Assembly: GCA_015494675.1 (NCBI GenBank)
Contig: WGAW01000130.1
Span: forward strand, 1-29,045
Length of the DNA: 29,045 bases
Direction: 5' to 3'
Origin: Hydrogenimonas sp.
Lineage (GTDB): Bacteria; Campylobacterota; Campylobacteria; Campylobacterales; Hydrogenimonadaceae
Part shown: one piece after another, positions 1 to 6,790 of the stretch
Layout: the number at the start of each line of letters is the position of its first letter
How positions within the stretch are numbered: position 1 is the stretch's first letter
Notes under the pieces: model-generated
Told to the model about the DNA's origin: nothing
What the model saw: only the letters and a program-made list of their open reading frames with translations
Database searches by the model: none
Position numbers and translations under genes: made by a program

Positions 1-317
1 TGGCCAGCAAATCACACCTGAACGAAGAGACGAAGAGGTTCATAGGCTCTCTCGAAGAGCAGAAGGGGAGTGTTGTATGCATTTCCAAAGGGAGCTCGCT
101 GAAACTCCTGATGGTGGCCGAAGGCACGGCCGATATCTACCCGAGGCTGGGGCCTACGATGGAGTGGGATACCGCCGCGGCCGATGCCATTGTCCGCGAG
201 AGCGGTAAGATGGTTTTGAATGCGGATGGAGCGGTTGATGCCGCCGGACTCGAGAGCGGCTCTTCTCTCTCTTATAATAAGCGTGATTTGCTTAATCCCT
301 GGTTTGTAGTTCAGTAA
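1..317 (+). CDS. cysQ: 3'(2'),5'-bisphosphate nucleotidase CysQ, 3' part only
   Basis: The reading frame is open from base 3 to the TAA at 315-317, giving the last 104 residues; the start lies outside the window. The stretch VAEGTADIYPRLGPTMEWDT followed by AAADAIV is the C-terminal signature of CysQ, a member of the inositol monophosphatase-like superfamily, in which the WDTAA-type motif supplies a metal-binding aspartate. The family removes the 3'-phosphate from PAP/PAPS and so recycles a by-product of sulfate assimilation. The protein ends with NPWFVVQ, a normal CysQ-like end, so the visible part looks intact. No convincing terminator follows; the next 50 bases are AT-rich and run into the promoter of the riboswitch transcript. 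The family is assigned from motif recognition only. Confidence 0.9.
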   Translation, partial: ASKSHLNEETKRFIGSLEEQKGSVVCISKGSSLKLLMVAEGTADIYPRLGPTMEWDTAAADAIVRESGKMVLNADGAVDAAGLESGSSLSYNKRDLLNPWFVVQ

Positions 318-354
318 AATTAATATATTTGATTTATTTTTTTGTCAATCTATC

Positions 355-360
355 TATGAT
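355..360 (+). promoter_or_regulatory. -10 element for the riboswitch transcript
   Basis: TATGAT at 355-360 lies downstream of a T-rich stretch (329-345), the pattern usual for sigma-70 promoters in Campylobacterota, where the -35 box is poorly conserved. A start near 367 would put the aptamer a few bases inside the transcript. A TTGTCA at 342-347 is too close to serve as its -35 box. Confidence 0.45.
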
Positions 361-371
361 AACATTTTAAA

Positions 372-486
372 GTCAATAGTTTGCCAAACCTGTTGTGAAG
401 CAGGGACGGAAAGCCATGGGTCTTTATCGCTACATCTAAAGCATTAAAGATCGCCAGGTTGCCTCTTGATCTCAAGAGTAGATGTG
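372..486 (+). ncRNA. Class I cyclic-di-GMP riboswitch (GEMM-I) with expression platform
   Basis: The hallmark parts of the GEMM-I aptamer occur in order. AAACC (386-390) leads into helix CCTGTT/AGCAGG (389-394/399-404), capped by the GNRA tetraloop GTGA (395-398). Next comes GACGGAAAGCC (405-415; family norm GACGCAAAGCC), then a second helix TCTTTA/TAAAGA (421-426/445-450) with a 10-base apical loop, and finally GCCAGGTTGCC (453-463). In the alignment used here the ligand-reading G20 equivalent is G383, which favours c-di-GMP over cGAMP. The usual G21-C46 pair is replaced by C384-G409, a compensatory swap. P1 may be formed by 373-379 with 463-469, with one mismatch and a 3-base bulge, which is less canonical than the rest. 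The same 463-469 strand can instead pair perfectly with 472-478. The numbering correspondence is from memory of the Vc2 structure. Confidence 0.8.
463..478 (+). promoter_or_regulatory. Switching hairpin of the riboswitch platform
   Basis: CTCTTGA (463-469) and TCAAGAG (472-478) are perfect inverted repeats. The left arm is also the proposed 3' strand of aptamer helix P1, so the two structures exclude each other. No T-run follows, so this is not an intrinsic terminator. The right arm contains AAGAG (474-478), a weak ribosome-binding sequence just before an ATG at 482, so the hairpin could mask translation start when ligand is absent. Confidence 0.45.
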
Positions 487-583
487 GATTGAAAAAGAGA
501 TATCATCACCTCACCGAATGCTTCCTTCCCTCTTCATTTCTGTTTTGCCAAGTTTTTTAAAATTCGTGTGCAGGGTTCATTAA
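482..583 (+). CDS. Possible 33-residue leader peptide after the riboswitch
   Basis: An ATG at 482 opens a 33-codon frame ending at TAA 581-583. It begins MWIEKEISS and is followed by a hydrophobic C-terminal half (MLPSLFISVLPSFLKFVC) that could span or touch the membrane. The only ribosome-binding sequence is AAGAG at 474-478, with three bases to the ATG, and it lies inside the switching hairpin. The start codon region TAGATGT (479-485) is complementary to ACATCTA (432-438) in the aptamer's apical loop. No homology is recognised, and a frame of this length can occur by chance. It is listed because its position at the end of the switch would suit a leader peptide. Confidence 0.2.
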   Translation: MWIEKEISSPHRMLPSLFISVLPSFLKFVCRVH

Positions 584-622
584 CGAGATTGAATATCTCT
601 TCCCTTTGAGATAAGTTTGTAA

Positions 623-628
623 TACAAT
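623..628 (+). promoter_or_regulatory. Possible second -10 element before the DUF1800-like gene
   Basis: TACAAT at 623-628 lies about 70 bases before the ATG at 700 and has no good -35 box. If real, it would give a transcript lacking the riboswitch. The rest of 584-699 holds only short 5-base stems, such as GAGAT 585-589 with ATCTC 595-599, and CTGTC/GACAG near 629-640. Confidence 0.25.
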
Positions 629-699
629 CTGTCCTGACAGGCTAGATTAATTTATGAATACCGCACCGAAACCGACTGAATGACTTAGGAGGTCACGCC

Positions 700-2334
700 A
701 TGCTAAAACAGATCTTTACCGTACTATCCGCAATGTTGTTTTCGCTGACTCTCTTCACCGGCTGCGGGGAGGTTCCGACAGCAGGCGTAGAGGATACGCC
801 GCCTGTTTCGCAGGTTGAGAGCGGCAACCCTGCGATAGCTCCGGCGTCTTTGACGCTCGAAGCTATAGACGACGAGAGTTTCAACGCTTTAAACGAAGAA
901 GACAGGCTCTATGTCGCCAGAAAGCTGTACTCCACCATATACAAGGGGGTGGAGTACAAAAGACTTAAAGAGCAGATCGACACCGAAAAGTTCATAAGCG
1001 ATTTTGCGTCTAAACTGAATGCAGATGTAAAGCAGCCCAATCTACTTGAGATGGAAGCGTATGTGCCGTTTGATCCTTCGCTTGAAGATCATAGAGTCGG
1101 AGCGGATAGTACAGAAAAATATGCCGGTAATATCAAAAAGGAGATCTATTCACGTCTCTACTATACGAAACTGGGCCGCGAATATTTCAACAAATGGGTC
1201 GCTTATGTATTGACGCAGACCATTCTCTTCTCTCCCGCAAGAGAGGTCGACAGTGTCGCTCCGTTTCCTGAATTCATACGCAATGTCTACTACAGGCTGG
1301 CAGAGAGCCTCGATGAGGGGAAAACGATTAAAGAGATAGTTTACGAGCATATGATCTCCAAGGAGAACTGGGGACGTTTCAGAAGTCCCGAAGACAACGG
1401 AAGGGAGATGCTGGAGATTTGGCTAAGGAACTTCAAGGACGAACCTGTGCCTATAGCTGCGGTTGCCCTTCAGAACTGGAGGTTCGAGAACTATTATGAT
1501 CCCTCTGAAGGATGGAATGTTTACGATTTCTACCATGATGAGCCCGGCGTCGATCTGAACGAGTCCGTGGAGCTTTTCGGTTTTACACTCAAAAACGGCT
1601 ACGATTTTTTCAAAATGGTGACTGAACACCCCGACTTCATGCCAACGGTCGTTTCGAGAATAGTGGACTATTTCTTTCCCACGATGAGCGAAGCCGAGCG
1701 TGCCGATATCGCAGAGAAGATTCTTAAAAATAATCCGGAAACCTTCCAGCAGATTTTCGCGCAGATTCTCTTTTCGAAAAAGTACCTGTTCGAGTCCGAT
1801 AAGGTCAAGAGTGTAGAGGAGGTTTTTTACCCTATGGTCGAGTCTCTGCCCTATCATGTGGTGAAAAACTCATGGAGCTGGGCTTGGTCTCCACACATCA
1901 AAGGGCTTGCGGCGGTTATGGAGCTGTCGAATCAGAAGTCGATGTGGAACAAGCTTGGACGCGACATCGACCTGCCTACGGACACTTTGAGCATCAACTA
2001 CTACCATCAGTTTGTCAGAGACGGGATAATGCTGCAAAACGGCAACCCGGATAGTGAGTTTGCGGAAGGTATTGTATTTAGCCGGCTCGATGAGCGCCTC
2101 GATGATACGACGATGGAGTCATATGTAGACGATCTGTTTCTGGAGATTCTGGGGCGTCATGCGAAAGATGCCGAAAAGACGACACTCGTAAATCTGGCAA
2201 AAAGTGCCGGCTGGGATGACAGGTTTCAGGATAGATCTTGGTATCGATACAGGCTGTCGAAACTGGTACGCGACTATATAAGCAGACTTAGCGAAGTATA
2301 CAGATACAGACGCATCGAAGGAGCTGTAGAATGA
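700..2334 (+). CDS. Exported lipoprotein resembling DUF1800
   Basis: This 544-residue protein starts at ATG 700 after a strong ribosome-binding site (AGGAGGT, 687-693). It begins with a lipoprotein signal: a basic start, a hydrophobic stretch and the lipobox LFTGC, with the lipidated cysteine at residue 22. A low-complexity Pro/Glu linker follows. The body contains KWVAYVLTQTILFS and later SPEDNGREMLEIWL. These have the same order and spacing as the WALSQ and ENYAREL-type motifs of DUF1800, a secreted family of unknown activity usually encoded beside DUF1501. The match is partial, so this may be a divergent branch. The stop overlaps the next start (ATGA, 2331-2334), so the pair is probably translationally coupled. 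The upstream c-di-GMP riboswitch suggests second-messenger control. Function is unknown; a role at the cell surface is inference. Confidence 0.6.
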   Translation: MLKQIFTVLSAMLFSLTLFTGCGEVPTAGVEDTPPVSQVESGNPAIAPASLTLEAIDDESFNALNEEDRLYVARKLYSTIYKGVEYKRLKEQIDTEKFISDFASKLNADVKQPNLLEMEAYVPFDPSLEDHRVGADSTEKYAGNIKKEIYSRLYYTKLGREYFNKWVAYVLTQTILFSPAREVDSVAPFPEFIRNVYYRLAESLDEGKTIKEIVYEHMISKENWGRFRSPEDNGREMLEIWLRNFKDEPVPIAAVALQNWRFENYYDPSEGWNVYDFYHDEPGVDLNESVELFGFTLKNGYDFFKMVTEHPDFMPTVVSRIVDYFFPTMSEAERADIAEKILKNNPETFQQIFAQILFSKKYLFESDKVKSVEEVFYPMVESLPYHVVKNSWSWAWSPHIKGLAAVMELSNQKSMWNKLGRDIDLPTDTLSINYYHQFVRDGIMLQNGNPDSEFAEGIVFSRLDERLDDTTMESYVDDLFLEILGRHAKDAEKTTLVNLAKSAGWDDRFQDRSWYRYRLSKLVRDYISRLSEVYRYRRIEGAVE

Positions 2335-3665
2335 GACGAAGAGATTTTATAAAAACCACACTGAGCATGATGGCGGCCGCGGGTCTTGCGCCCGATCTTC
2401 TAAGAGCGGCGGAGATGACACGGCTGCCGCTTGGAGATGTAAGTCTGGATAAGAGCATATACAATAAAAACGAGACGCAGACCCTCTTGATATTTCTGGT
2501 AGGCGGGATGAGCGACTTTGTAGGAAACGCGACACACCTCGAGCAGATACGAAAAGAGGATCTTTCCAACAAACCGTACCCCTCTTCGGGATTCACCGTT
2601 ACAAAAGACGGCTTCTGGCAGGAGGGGGGCGGTGCGGATTTGCAGAGTATGCTCGACGATGCGACGCTTCAGACCACATATTTCAGAACCGCGATGGCAA
2701 AAGACAAGAGCCGGTCGCACGGCTTGAGCCAGCGAAGGTTCATGCACGGCCATCCGACTATTGAGTCGGGTATGCCGATAACCCTGATGCATGTGCTGAA
2801 CAGATACAATCTTGTGGATGAGAATACTCTTATGCCATATGTAAGGCTTGCGGGAGGATTGCAGTTTTATGATGATAGGGGGGCCGGATATATGCTGCCC
2901 GGTCATCTTCGTCCCGTTACTATCGAAATTCCTTTTCGTGAGGGAGACAAGATGGGCAATCCCTACAAAAGAGAGAGCATCTGGGATGACGCGAACCTCG
3001 AAGAGGGCATAGAAAAGCTCAGTTACGAGCTGAACGACTTCAACGACCCGATCTCCTCCGCGCTTCAGAGGAGAAAGACGATAAGCGACTTCATCGACAG
3101 GATCAAAGATGAGACTCTACCTTCCGGAGTGGAGTATCCGACCCACAGAACCGGCCGCATATTGGAGACGGCCATGCGTATACTTATCGCCAATCCGGAT
3201 ACGAAAGTGATAAGTACGGAGCCGGGCAACCGGTGGGACGACCACTCGAATGCGTTGACAGGCCACAAAGTACATGCGACACAGCTGTTTGAAGCGATCT
3301 CTGCGGCTATGAAGCATATGAAGGCGGCCGGAAAGGACAATATCAATATAGTCGTCTACGGCGACTTCGGCAGAAACTTCAACATAAACAAAGCGGACGG
3401 CTGGGACCACGGCAACAACCAGGTGGTCTACTGGTTCGGCGGTCAGCGCTATCTGAACTCTTTGGGTGTGGTCGGAGAGACCGATCTGTATGTGTGGTAT
3501 AAAAAAGCACGCCTCTACAGCCGCCCAAAAAAGGGAACCTTCGAGTTCGAGCCTTACAGTGTCGCTTCCACCTTCTACAGACTTTACGGCATAACCAACC
3601 CCGAAGTTCTGACAGGCGGATACGGTGTGATAACCCCGCCAGAACAAAGCTTTCTGAAAGCGTAG
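2331..3665 (+). CDS. Tat-exported DUF1501 family protein
   Basis: The 444-residue product starts with RRRDFIKTTLSMMAAAGLAP, a twin-arginine (Tat) signal, so it is probably folded in the cytoplasm and exported. The body carries features of DUF1501, a family related to sulfatases and alkaline phosphatases: LLIFLVGGMSDFVG near residue 55, SRSHGLSQRRFMHGHP near residue 125, DDHSNALTGH near residue 304 and VYGDFGRNFNIN near residue 343. These His/Asp-rich motifs look suited to binding metal, though the enzymatic reaction is not established for the family. A clear ribosome-binding site (AAGGAG, 2318-2323) lies inside the preceding gene and the starts overlap by four bases. DUF1501 and DUF1800 genes are a known pair. 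Substrate and role are unknown. Confidence 0.8.
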   Translation: MRRRDFIKTTLSMMAAAGLAPDLLRAAEMTRLPLGDVSLDKSIYNKNETQTLLIFLVGGMSDFVGNATHLEQIRKEDLSNKPYPSSGFTVTKDGFWQEGGGADLQSMLDDATLQTTYFRTAMAKDKSRSHGLSQRRFMHGHPTIESGMPITLMHVLNRYNLVDENTLMPYVRLAGGLQFYDDRGAGYMLPGHLRPVTIEIPFREGDKMGNPYKRESIWDDANLEEGIEKLSYELNDFNDPISSALQRRKTISDFIDRIKDETLPSGVEYPTHRTGRILETAMRILIANPDTKVISTEPGNRWDDHSNALTGHKVHATQLFEAISAAMKHMKAAGKDNINIVVYGDFGRNFNINKADGWDHGNNQVVYWFGGQRYLNSLGVVGETDLYVWYKKARLYSRPKKGTFEFEPYSVASTFYRLYGITNPEVLTGGYGVITPPEQSFLKA

Positions 3666-3673
3666 CGCTTTTT
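3657..3673 (+). terminator. Short terminator overlapping the DUF1501 stop codon
   Basis: AAAGCG (3657-3662) and CGCTTT (3666-3671) form a stem whose three-base loop is the TAG stop codon, followed by further T residues to 3673. The stem is only six pairs. A second, stronger GC-rich hairpin (GAGCCGCC 3680-3687 with GGCGGCTC 3697-3704) follows but has no T-run. Together they may end the riboswitch operon before the convergent gene. Confidence 0.4.
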
Positions 3674-3734
3674 GGTGAAGAGCCGCCGAGGGAGCGGGCG
3701 GCTCGGATCTGTGCACTTTCGCGCTCTTCGTAAA

Positions 3735-4784
3735 CTATTTCGATTTCCACTTTTTGAGTATGGTTCTCTTTTTCTTGGGCTTTTTACGCCGTTTGATGCG
3801 CTGGTCGAAGAGGTTCAGCATTATAAAAAAGAGTATACCGAACAGAATGAGCGACATGAAGTTGTCGGAGTGTCTAAGCTGTACGCCGATGATCGTGAAG
3901 GCTATCTGAATATATACGAGCAGAATGACGGTGTAGGGTATATCTTCGTAGCGCTTGTAGAGAATGTGGTGCATATGTGTTTTATCGGCCGAGAAGATCG
4001 AGAGGCCGCGCTGTTTTCTGCGGACCATTACGATGAACGTATCCAGAACCGGCAGCACCGCTATGAACAAAACGGCCATCGGCTCTATGAATTTCATTGC
4101 CCGAACAGCCAGAATGGCGACTATGAAGCCAAGCGTCAAAGAGCCGCTGTCGCCCATGAAGACTCTTGCGGGGTGCCAGTTGAAGATCAGAAAGGCCGCG
4201 ACCCCCGCCATCGTAACGGCCGAGAGCATTATCATCAGCTCATCGTGATTTGTGTAGCCTATCCACAGAAACGCTCCCATCATGACCATAGAGATCGTGC
4301 CCGCCAGGCCGTCGAGGCCGTCTGTAAGGTTGAGTGCGTTCGTAAAGCCGGTTATCGCAAAAACGGTAAAAGGGATCGCTATGAAAAGCGGCAGATCTAT
4401 CTCGTAACCGATATAGTGGCCCAGAGATTTTATGTAAATCCCCTTCATGCAGAGCAGCAGAGCGGCGGATATTATGAAGAGAAACTTCTTTTTCGGAGAT
4501 AGCCCCGCATAATCGTCGAGAAGACCGGCTATGAAGACCACGGCTATCGCGATATAGACATAGTAGTACTCCTGCAGCCGGTTTAGATCGAAAAAGACCG
4601 CGATGAACGAGACCAGGAGCATGGCCGAAACGAAACAGGTCCCGGCCCCGCGGGGTATCGGATTTTGATGCATGCTCCGTTCGTTCGGAATATCTACGAG
4701 GCCCAGCTTCGGAGCCTTTTTTATAAAGATTATCGTACATATCAGAGTCATGCCGAACGTTATGAGCATCAGGATTATAATCAT
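3735..4784 (-). CDS. WecA/TagO-type undecaprenyl-phosphate sugar-1-phosphate transferase
   Basis: This is an integral-membrane enzyme of about 349 residues with roughly ten hydrophobic segments and a Lys/Arg-rich C-terminal tail. The glycosyltransferase 4 (MraY/WecA) motifs are all visible: LLDDYAGLSPKKK, NALNLTDGLDGLAGT, FNWHPARVFMGDSGSLTLGF and THMHHIL. The HxHH motif is typical of the WecA/TagO branch rather than of MraY. The family transfers a sugar-1-phosphate, usually GlcNAc-1-P, from a UDP-sugar to undecaprenyl phosphate, the first step of O-antigen, capsule or related glycan synthesis. The ATG at 4784 is preferred because GGAG precedes it by four bases; a TTG nine codons upstream (4811) has no ribosome-binding site. 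It is convergent with the DUF1501 operon. Confidence 0.88.
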   Translation of the reverse strand: MIIILMLITFGMTLICTIIFIKKAPKLGLVDIPNERSMHQNPIPRGAGTCFVSAMLLVSFIAVFFDLNRLQEYYYVYIAIAVVFIAGLLDDYAGLSPKKKFLFIISAALLLCMKGIYIKSLGHYIGYEIDLPLFIAIPFTVFAITGFTNALNLTDGLDGLAGTISMVMMGAFLWIGYTNHDELMIMLSAVTMAGVAAFLIFNWHPARVFMGDSGSLTLGFIVAILAVRAMKFIEPMAVLFIAVLPVLDTFIVMVRRKQRGLSIFSADKTHMHHILYKRYEDIPYTVILLVYIQIAFTIIGVQLRHSDNFMSLILFGILFFIMLNLFDQRIKRRKKPKKKRTILKKWKSK

Positions 4785-4936
4785 GCCGCTCCAATCTACT
4801 CTGCCGCACAATTTGTGCCGCCGGTGATATATCGGTTGTCGAACCGAAATATTTTTTATTTGATAATATACTATTTTAACGCAACGGAAGTTTAAAAGAG
4901 ATTAACGGTGCCTGTTTCAAGAAGGTGCCGGGCGGC
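4785..4936. other. Intergenic region upstream of the WecA-type gene
   Basis: An AT-rich block at 4847-4878 contains TATATT on the minus strand (4870 to 4865), a possible -10 element. CGGTT/AACCG (4833-4837/4842-4846) forms a small stem-loop in what would be the 5' leader. A direct repeat of GGTGCC lies near 4908 and 4925. No terminator was seen for the TcdA-like gene. Confidence 0.3.
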
Positions 4937-5572
4937 TTATGAGTTTAGGATCTTTCTTACCGCCGCCGAGCACATCGCGAGTCCGAAAGAGCCCGTGACA
5001 CCGACGAAGCTCCCTTTTTGCGTACATTTGGGGCTTTCGGGGCTAAAGAGTGCGGTGTAATCTTTCTTGAAACCGCTCTTTTTGAGCTCGTATCTGATCT
5101 TTCTGGCAAAAGGGTCGCCGTGGGTTTTCCAGATCGATGCGATCTCTATTTTGGTCGGGTCCAGTTTTCTGGCTCCGCCGGTGGCGCTTATGAGCTTGGG
5201 CCATGCCTTGTGGGCGAGCGATATTTTCGCCTTTATATCGTCGATCGCATCCAGCACCGTATCGTATGGCTCAAAGTCGAAGTTTTCGATCCATTCGGCA
5301 TCTATTTTTGCCTCTATCGGCGTTACCGTGGGGTAGAGCTCCGCGAGTCTGTGCACCTTTACCGCGCCGACTCTGTCGCTTCCTATCTGGCGGTTTCGGT
5401 TGGTTTCGTCGTATCTATCGAAGTCTACTATCGTTATATCTTCCACCCCGCTTCTAAAGAGGCAGTCGAGGCAGAAGCTCCCGACACCCCCGACTCCGAG
5501 AAGCAGAATCTTCGCACTTCTGAGCTTTTCGAAATCATCCCCCATCAGCATTCTGCATCGCTCGAATCTCAC
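4937..5572 (-). CDS. TcdA-like tRNA threonylcarbamoyladenosine dehydratase (ThiF/E1 family)
   Basis: This protein of about 211 residues has the nucleotide-binding motif ILLLGVGGVGSFCLD near the N-terminus, then IVDFDRYDETNRNRQIG, which is characteristic of the E1-like TcdA/CsdL subfamily (D..D...TN.NRQ). YDTVLDAIDDIKAK and SATGGARKLDP fit the same family. TcdA uses ATP to dehydrate t6A in tRNA to the cyclic form ct6A at position 37. At this length the protein is shorter than E. coli TcdA (about 268 residues); I infer a missing C-terminal segment. The frame could start at GTG 5578 or at GTG 5572; the latter gives a four-base GTGA overlap with the surE stop and is preferred. The catalytic cysteine is less certain (CTQKGSFVG contains one candidate). 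Confidence 0.8.
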   Translation of the reverse strand: MRFERCRMLMGDDFEKLRSAKILLLGVGGVGSFCLDCLFRSGVEDITIVDFDRYDETNRNRQIGSDRVGAVKVHRLAELYPTVTPIEAKIDAEWIENFDFEPYDTVLDAIDDIKAKISLAHKAWPKLISATGGARKLDPTKIEIASIWKTHGDPFARKIRYELKKSGFKKDYTALFSPESPKCTQKGSFVGVTGSFGLAMCSAAVRKILNS

Positions 5573-6348
5573 AGCCACCCCTTAAGCCGGTCTATATCTT
5601 CATGGCTCGTCAGGTCCAGCTGAATGGGGGTGATGGAGACGCAGTCGTTCTTTATCGCTTCGAAGTCGCAGAGCCGCTTTTCGTCGGGAATCCACTCCAG
5701 CGGGTGGAGCCCCAGCCAGTAGTACTCTTCGCCCCGCGGGTTTCGGTGCATGTGGGCATCGTTGCCGTAGAGGCGGTAGCCGGCTTTGGTAATCTCGTAC
5801 CCTCTGCAATCTTTCGGCCGAATCGGCGGCACGTTGATGTTCAAAAAGCGCCGCTCGCCGAGAGGGAAACCCTCTTCGAGAATCTTTTTGCATACCCTGT
5901 ATGCCGCATCTTTGGCCAGTTCAAAACCGAGCTCTTCGATCTCCTGGCACCGGCTTCTGCACACCTGGCTTATCGCCACACCGGGGATTCCCTGCAGCAC
6001 CGCCTCCATAGCCGCCGCCGCGGTTCCGCTGTAGGTGATGTCTTCCCCCATGTTGGCCCCTTTGTTTATGCCGCTGACCACGAGGTCGGGCTGTCGCTCC
6101 TCATCGAAAAGTGCGTATTTACTCAGATATACGCAGTCTGTAGGTGTTCCGTCGTCGAGTTTGAAGAAGTCGTCGTCGATCTCCACGAAACGCAGGGGGC
6201 GCGTTAGTGTAAGGCTGTGGCCGCAAGCCGATTTTTCGAGAGTGGGAGCCACCACCGTCACATGGCCCAGGGGCCTCAAGGCTTCGACGAGGGCGTGAAG
6301 ACCCTCGGACTCGAAGCCGTCGTCGTTGGTTACCAGTATTCTTTTCAT
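5569..6348 (-). CDS. surE: 5'/3'-nucleotidase SurE
   Basis: The 259-residue product begins MKRILVTNDDGFESEGLHAL, the SurE signature in which the two aspartates bind the divalent metal. It also has VVAPTLEKSACGHSLTLTRP, DGTPTDCVYL and VSGINKGANMGEDITYSGT, all conserved in the family. SurE removes phosphate from nucleoside 5'- and 3'-monophosphates in the cytoplasm and is linked to stationary-phase survival in E. coli. The length is normal. ATG 6348 is preceded by AGGA four bases upstream. It is first in a unit with the TcdA-like gene and shares a divergent promoter region with the small gene at 6431. From memory, surE and a ThiF-family gene are also neighbours in C. jejuni. Confidence 0.96.
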   Translation of the reverse strand: MKRILVTNDDGFESEGLHALVEALRPLGHVTVVAPTLEKSACGHSLTLTRPLRFVEIDDDFFKLDDGTPTDCVYLSKYALFDEERQPDLVVSGINKGANMGEDITYSGTAAAAMEAVLQGIPGVAISQVCRSRCQEIEELGFELAKDAAYRVCKKILEEGFPLGERRFLNINVPPIRPKDCRGYEITKAGYRLYGNDAHMHRNPRGEEYYWLGLHPLEWIPDEKRLCDFEAIKNDCVSITPIQLDLTSHEDIDRLKGWL

Positions 6349-6374
6349 TTCATCCTGTCCGGAAAAGTTTTGGT

Positions 6375-6386
6375 GTATTATAATAC
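6375..6386. promoter_or_regulatory. Palindromic bidirectional -10 element between surE and the lpxB operon
   Basis: GTATTATAATAC is a perfect 12-base palindrome. It contains TATAAT in both orientations (6379-6384 on plus, 6382 to 6377 on minus). Leaders would be about 22 bases for surE and 40 bases for the gene at 6431. The -35 positions are weak on both sides. Confidence 0.55.
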
Positions 6387-6430
6387 AATATCAAAAGCAT
6401 GAGCCGAAGCCTCGGTTTTGAAGGATCGTT

Positions 6431-6790
6431 TTGAAACATATTCCGGTCGCCCTGTTGGGCGGTATTTTGTACTATGTAGACGAAGATGGGGCGCTCTGTT
6501 CGCTGCGGGAGGGCCGAAAGGTGGTGGAGTGTGAAGATCTCAAGGAGCCTGCGGCCATCTGCGCCGGTGTAGGCGGATGCGGAAACTACCGTATCTTCAT
6601 AGCCGATGCCGCAGATATGGGGTTGAAGGTGTTCGACCCTCTCAATCGCCGCCTCGATCTGCTGGCTACCCTTCCGGGTGTGCCTACCGCAATCGCGAAA
6701 GAGGAGTGCAGGCTCGTCGTGGCCGTTGAGGCCGCCGTCGTCGAGTTCGATCTAAAAAGTCTCGAGATTACGGGGAGCTATCCTGTATGA
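6431..6790 (+). CDS. Conserved-looking protein of unknown function, 119 residues
   Basis: The start is TTG 6431, supported by AAGGA at 6421-6425 with five bases between; no ATG lies near the N-terminus. The protein has short strand-rich segments (ILYYVDEDGALCSL, YRIFIADAADMGLKVFD, RLVVAVEAAVVEFDL), which recall single blades of a beta-propeller, although it is too short for a full propeller. There is no signal peptide and no membrane segment. The stop overlaps the lpxB start (ATGA, 6787-6790), so it is coupled to lipid A synthesis in expression. I do not recognise the family. A cytoplasmic role linked to LpxB is possible only by context. Confidence 0.75.
   Translation: MKHIPVALLGGILYYVDEDGALCSLREGRKVVECEDLKEPAAICAGVGGCGNYRIFIADAADMGLKVFDPLNRRLDLLATLPGVPTAIAKEECRLVVAVEAAVVEFDLKSLEITGSYPV

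Noticed and set aside
654..683. A nine-codon frame just before the DUF1800-like gene
   Set aside because: Too short to support and has no ribosome-binding site; the strong site at 687-693 serves ATG 700.
3672..4502. A long open frame on the plus strand (276 codons) opposite the WecA-type gene
   Set aside because: The minus strand encodes a full set of WecA-family motifs here; the plus-strand product is compositionally odd (many His, Arg, Tyr) and matches no fold I recognise.
5018..5623. Open frames on the plus strand opposite the TcdA-like and surE genes
   Set aside because: Both minus-strand genes have complete family motifs; the plus frames are coincidental.
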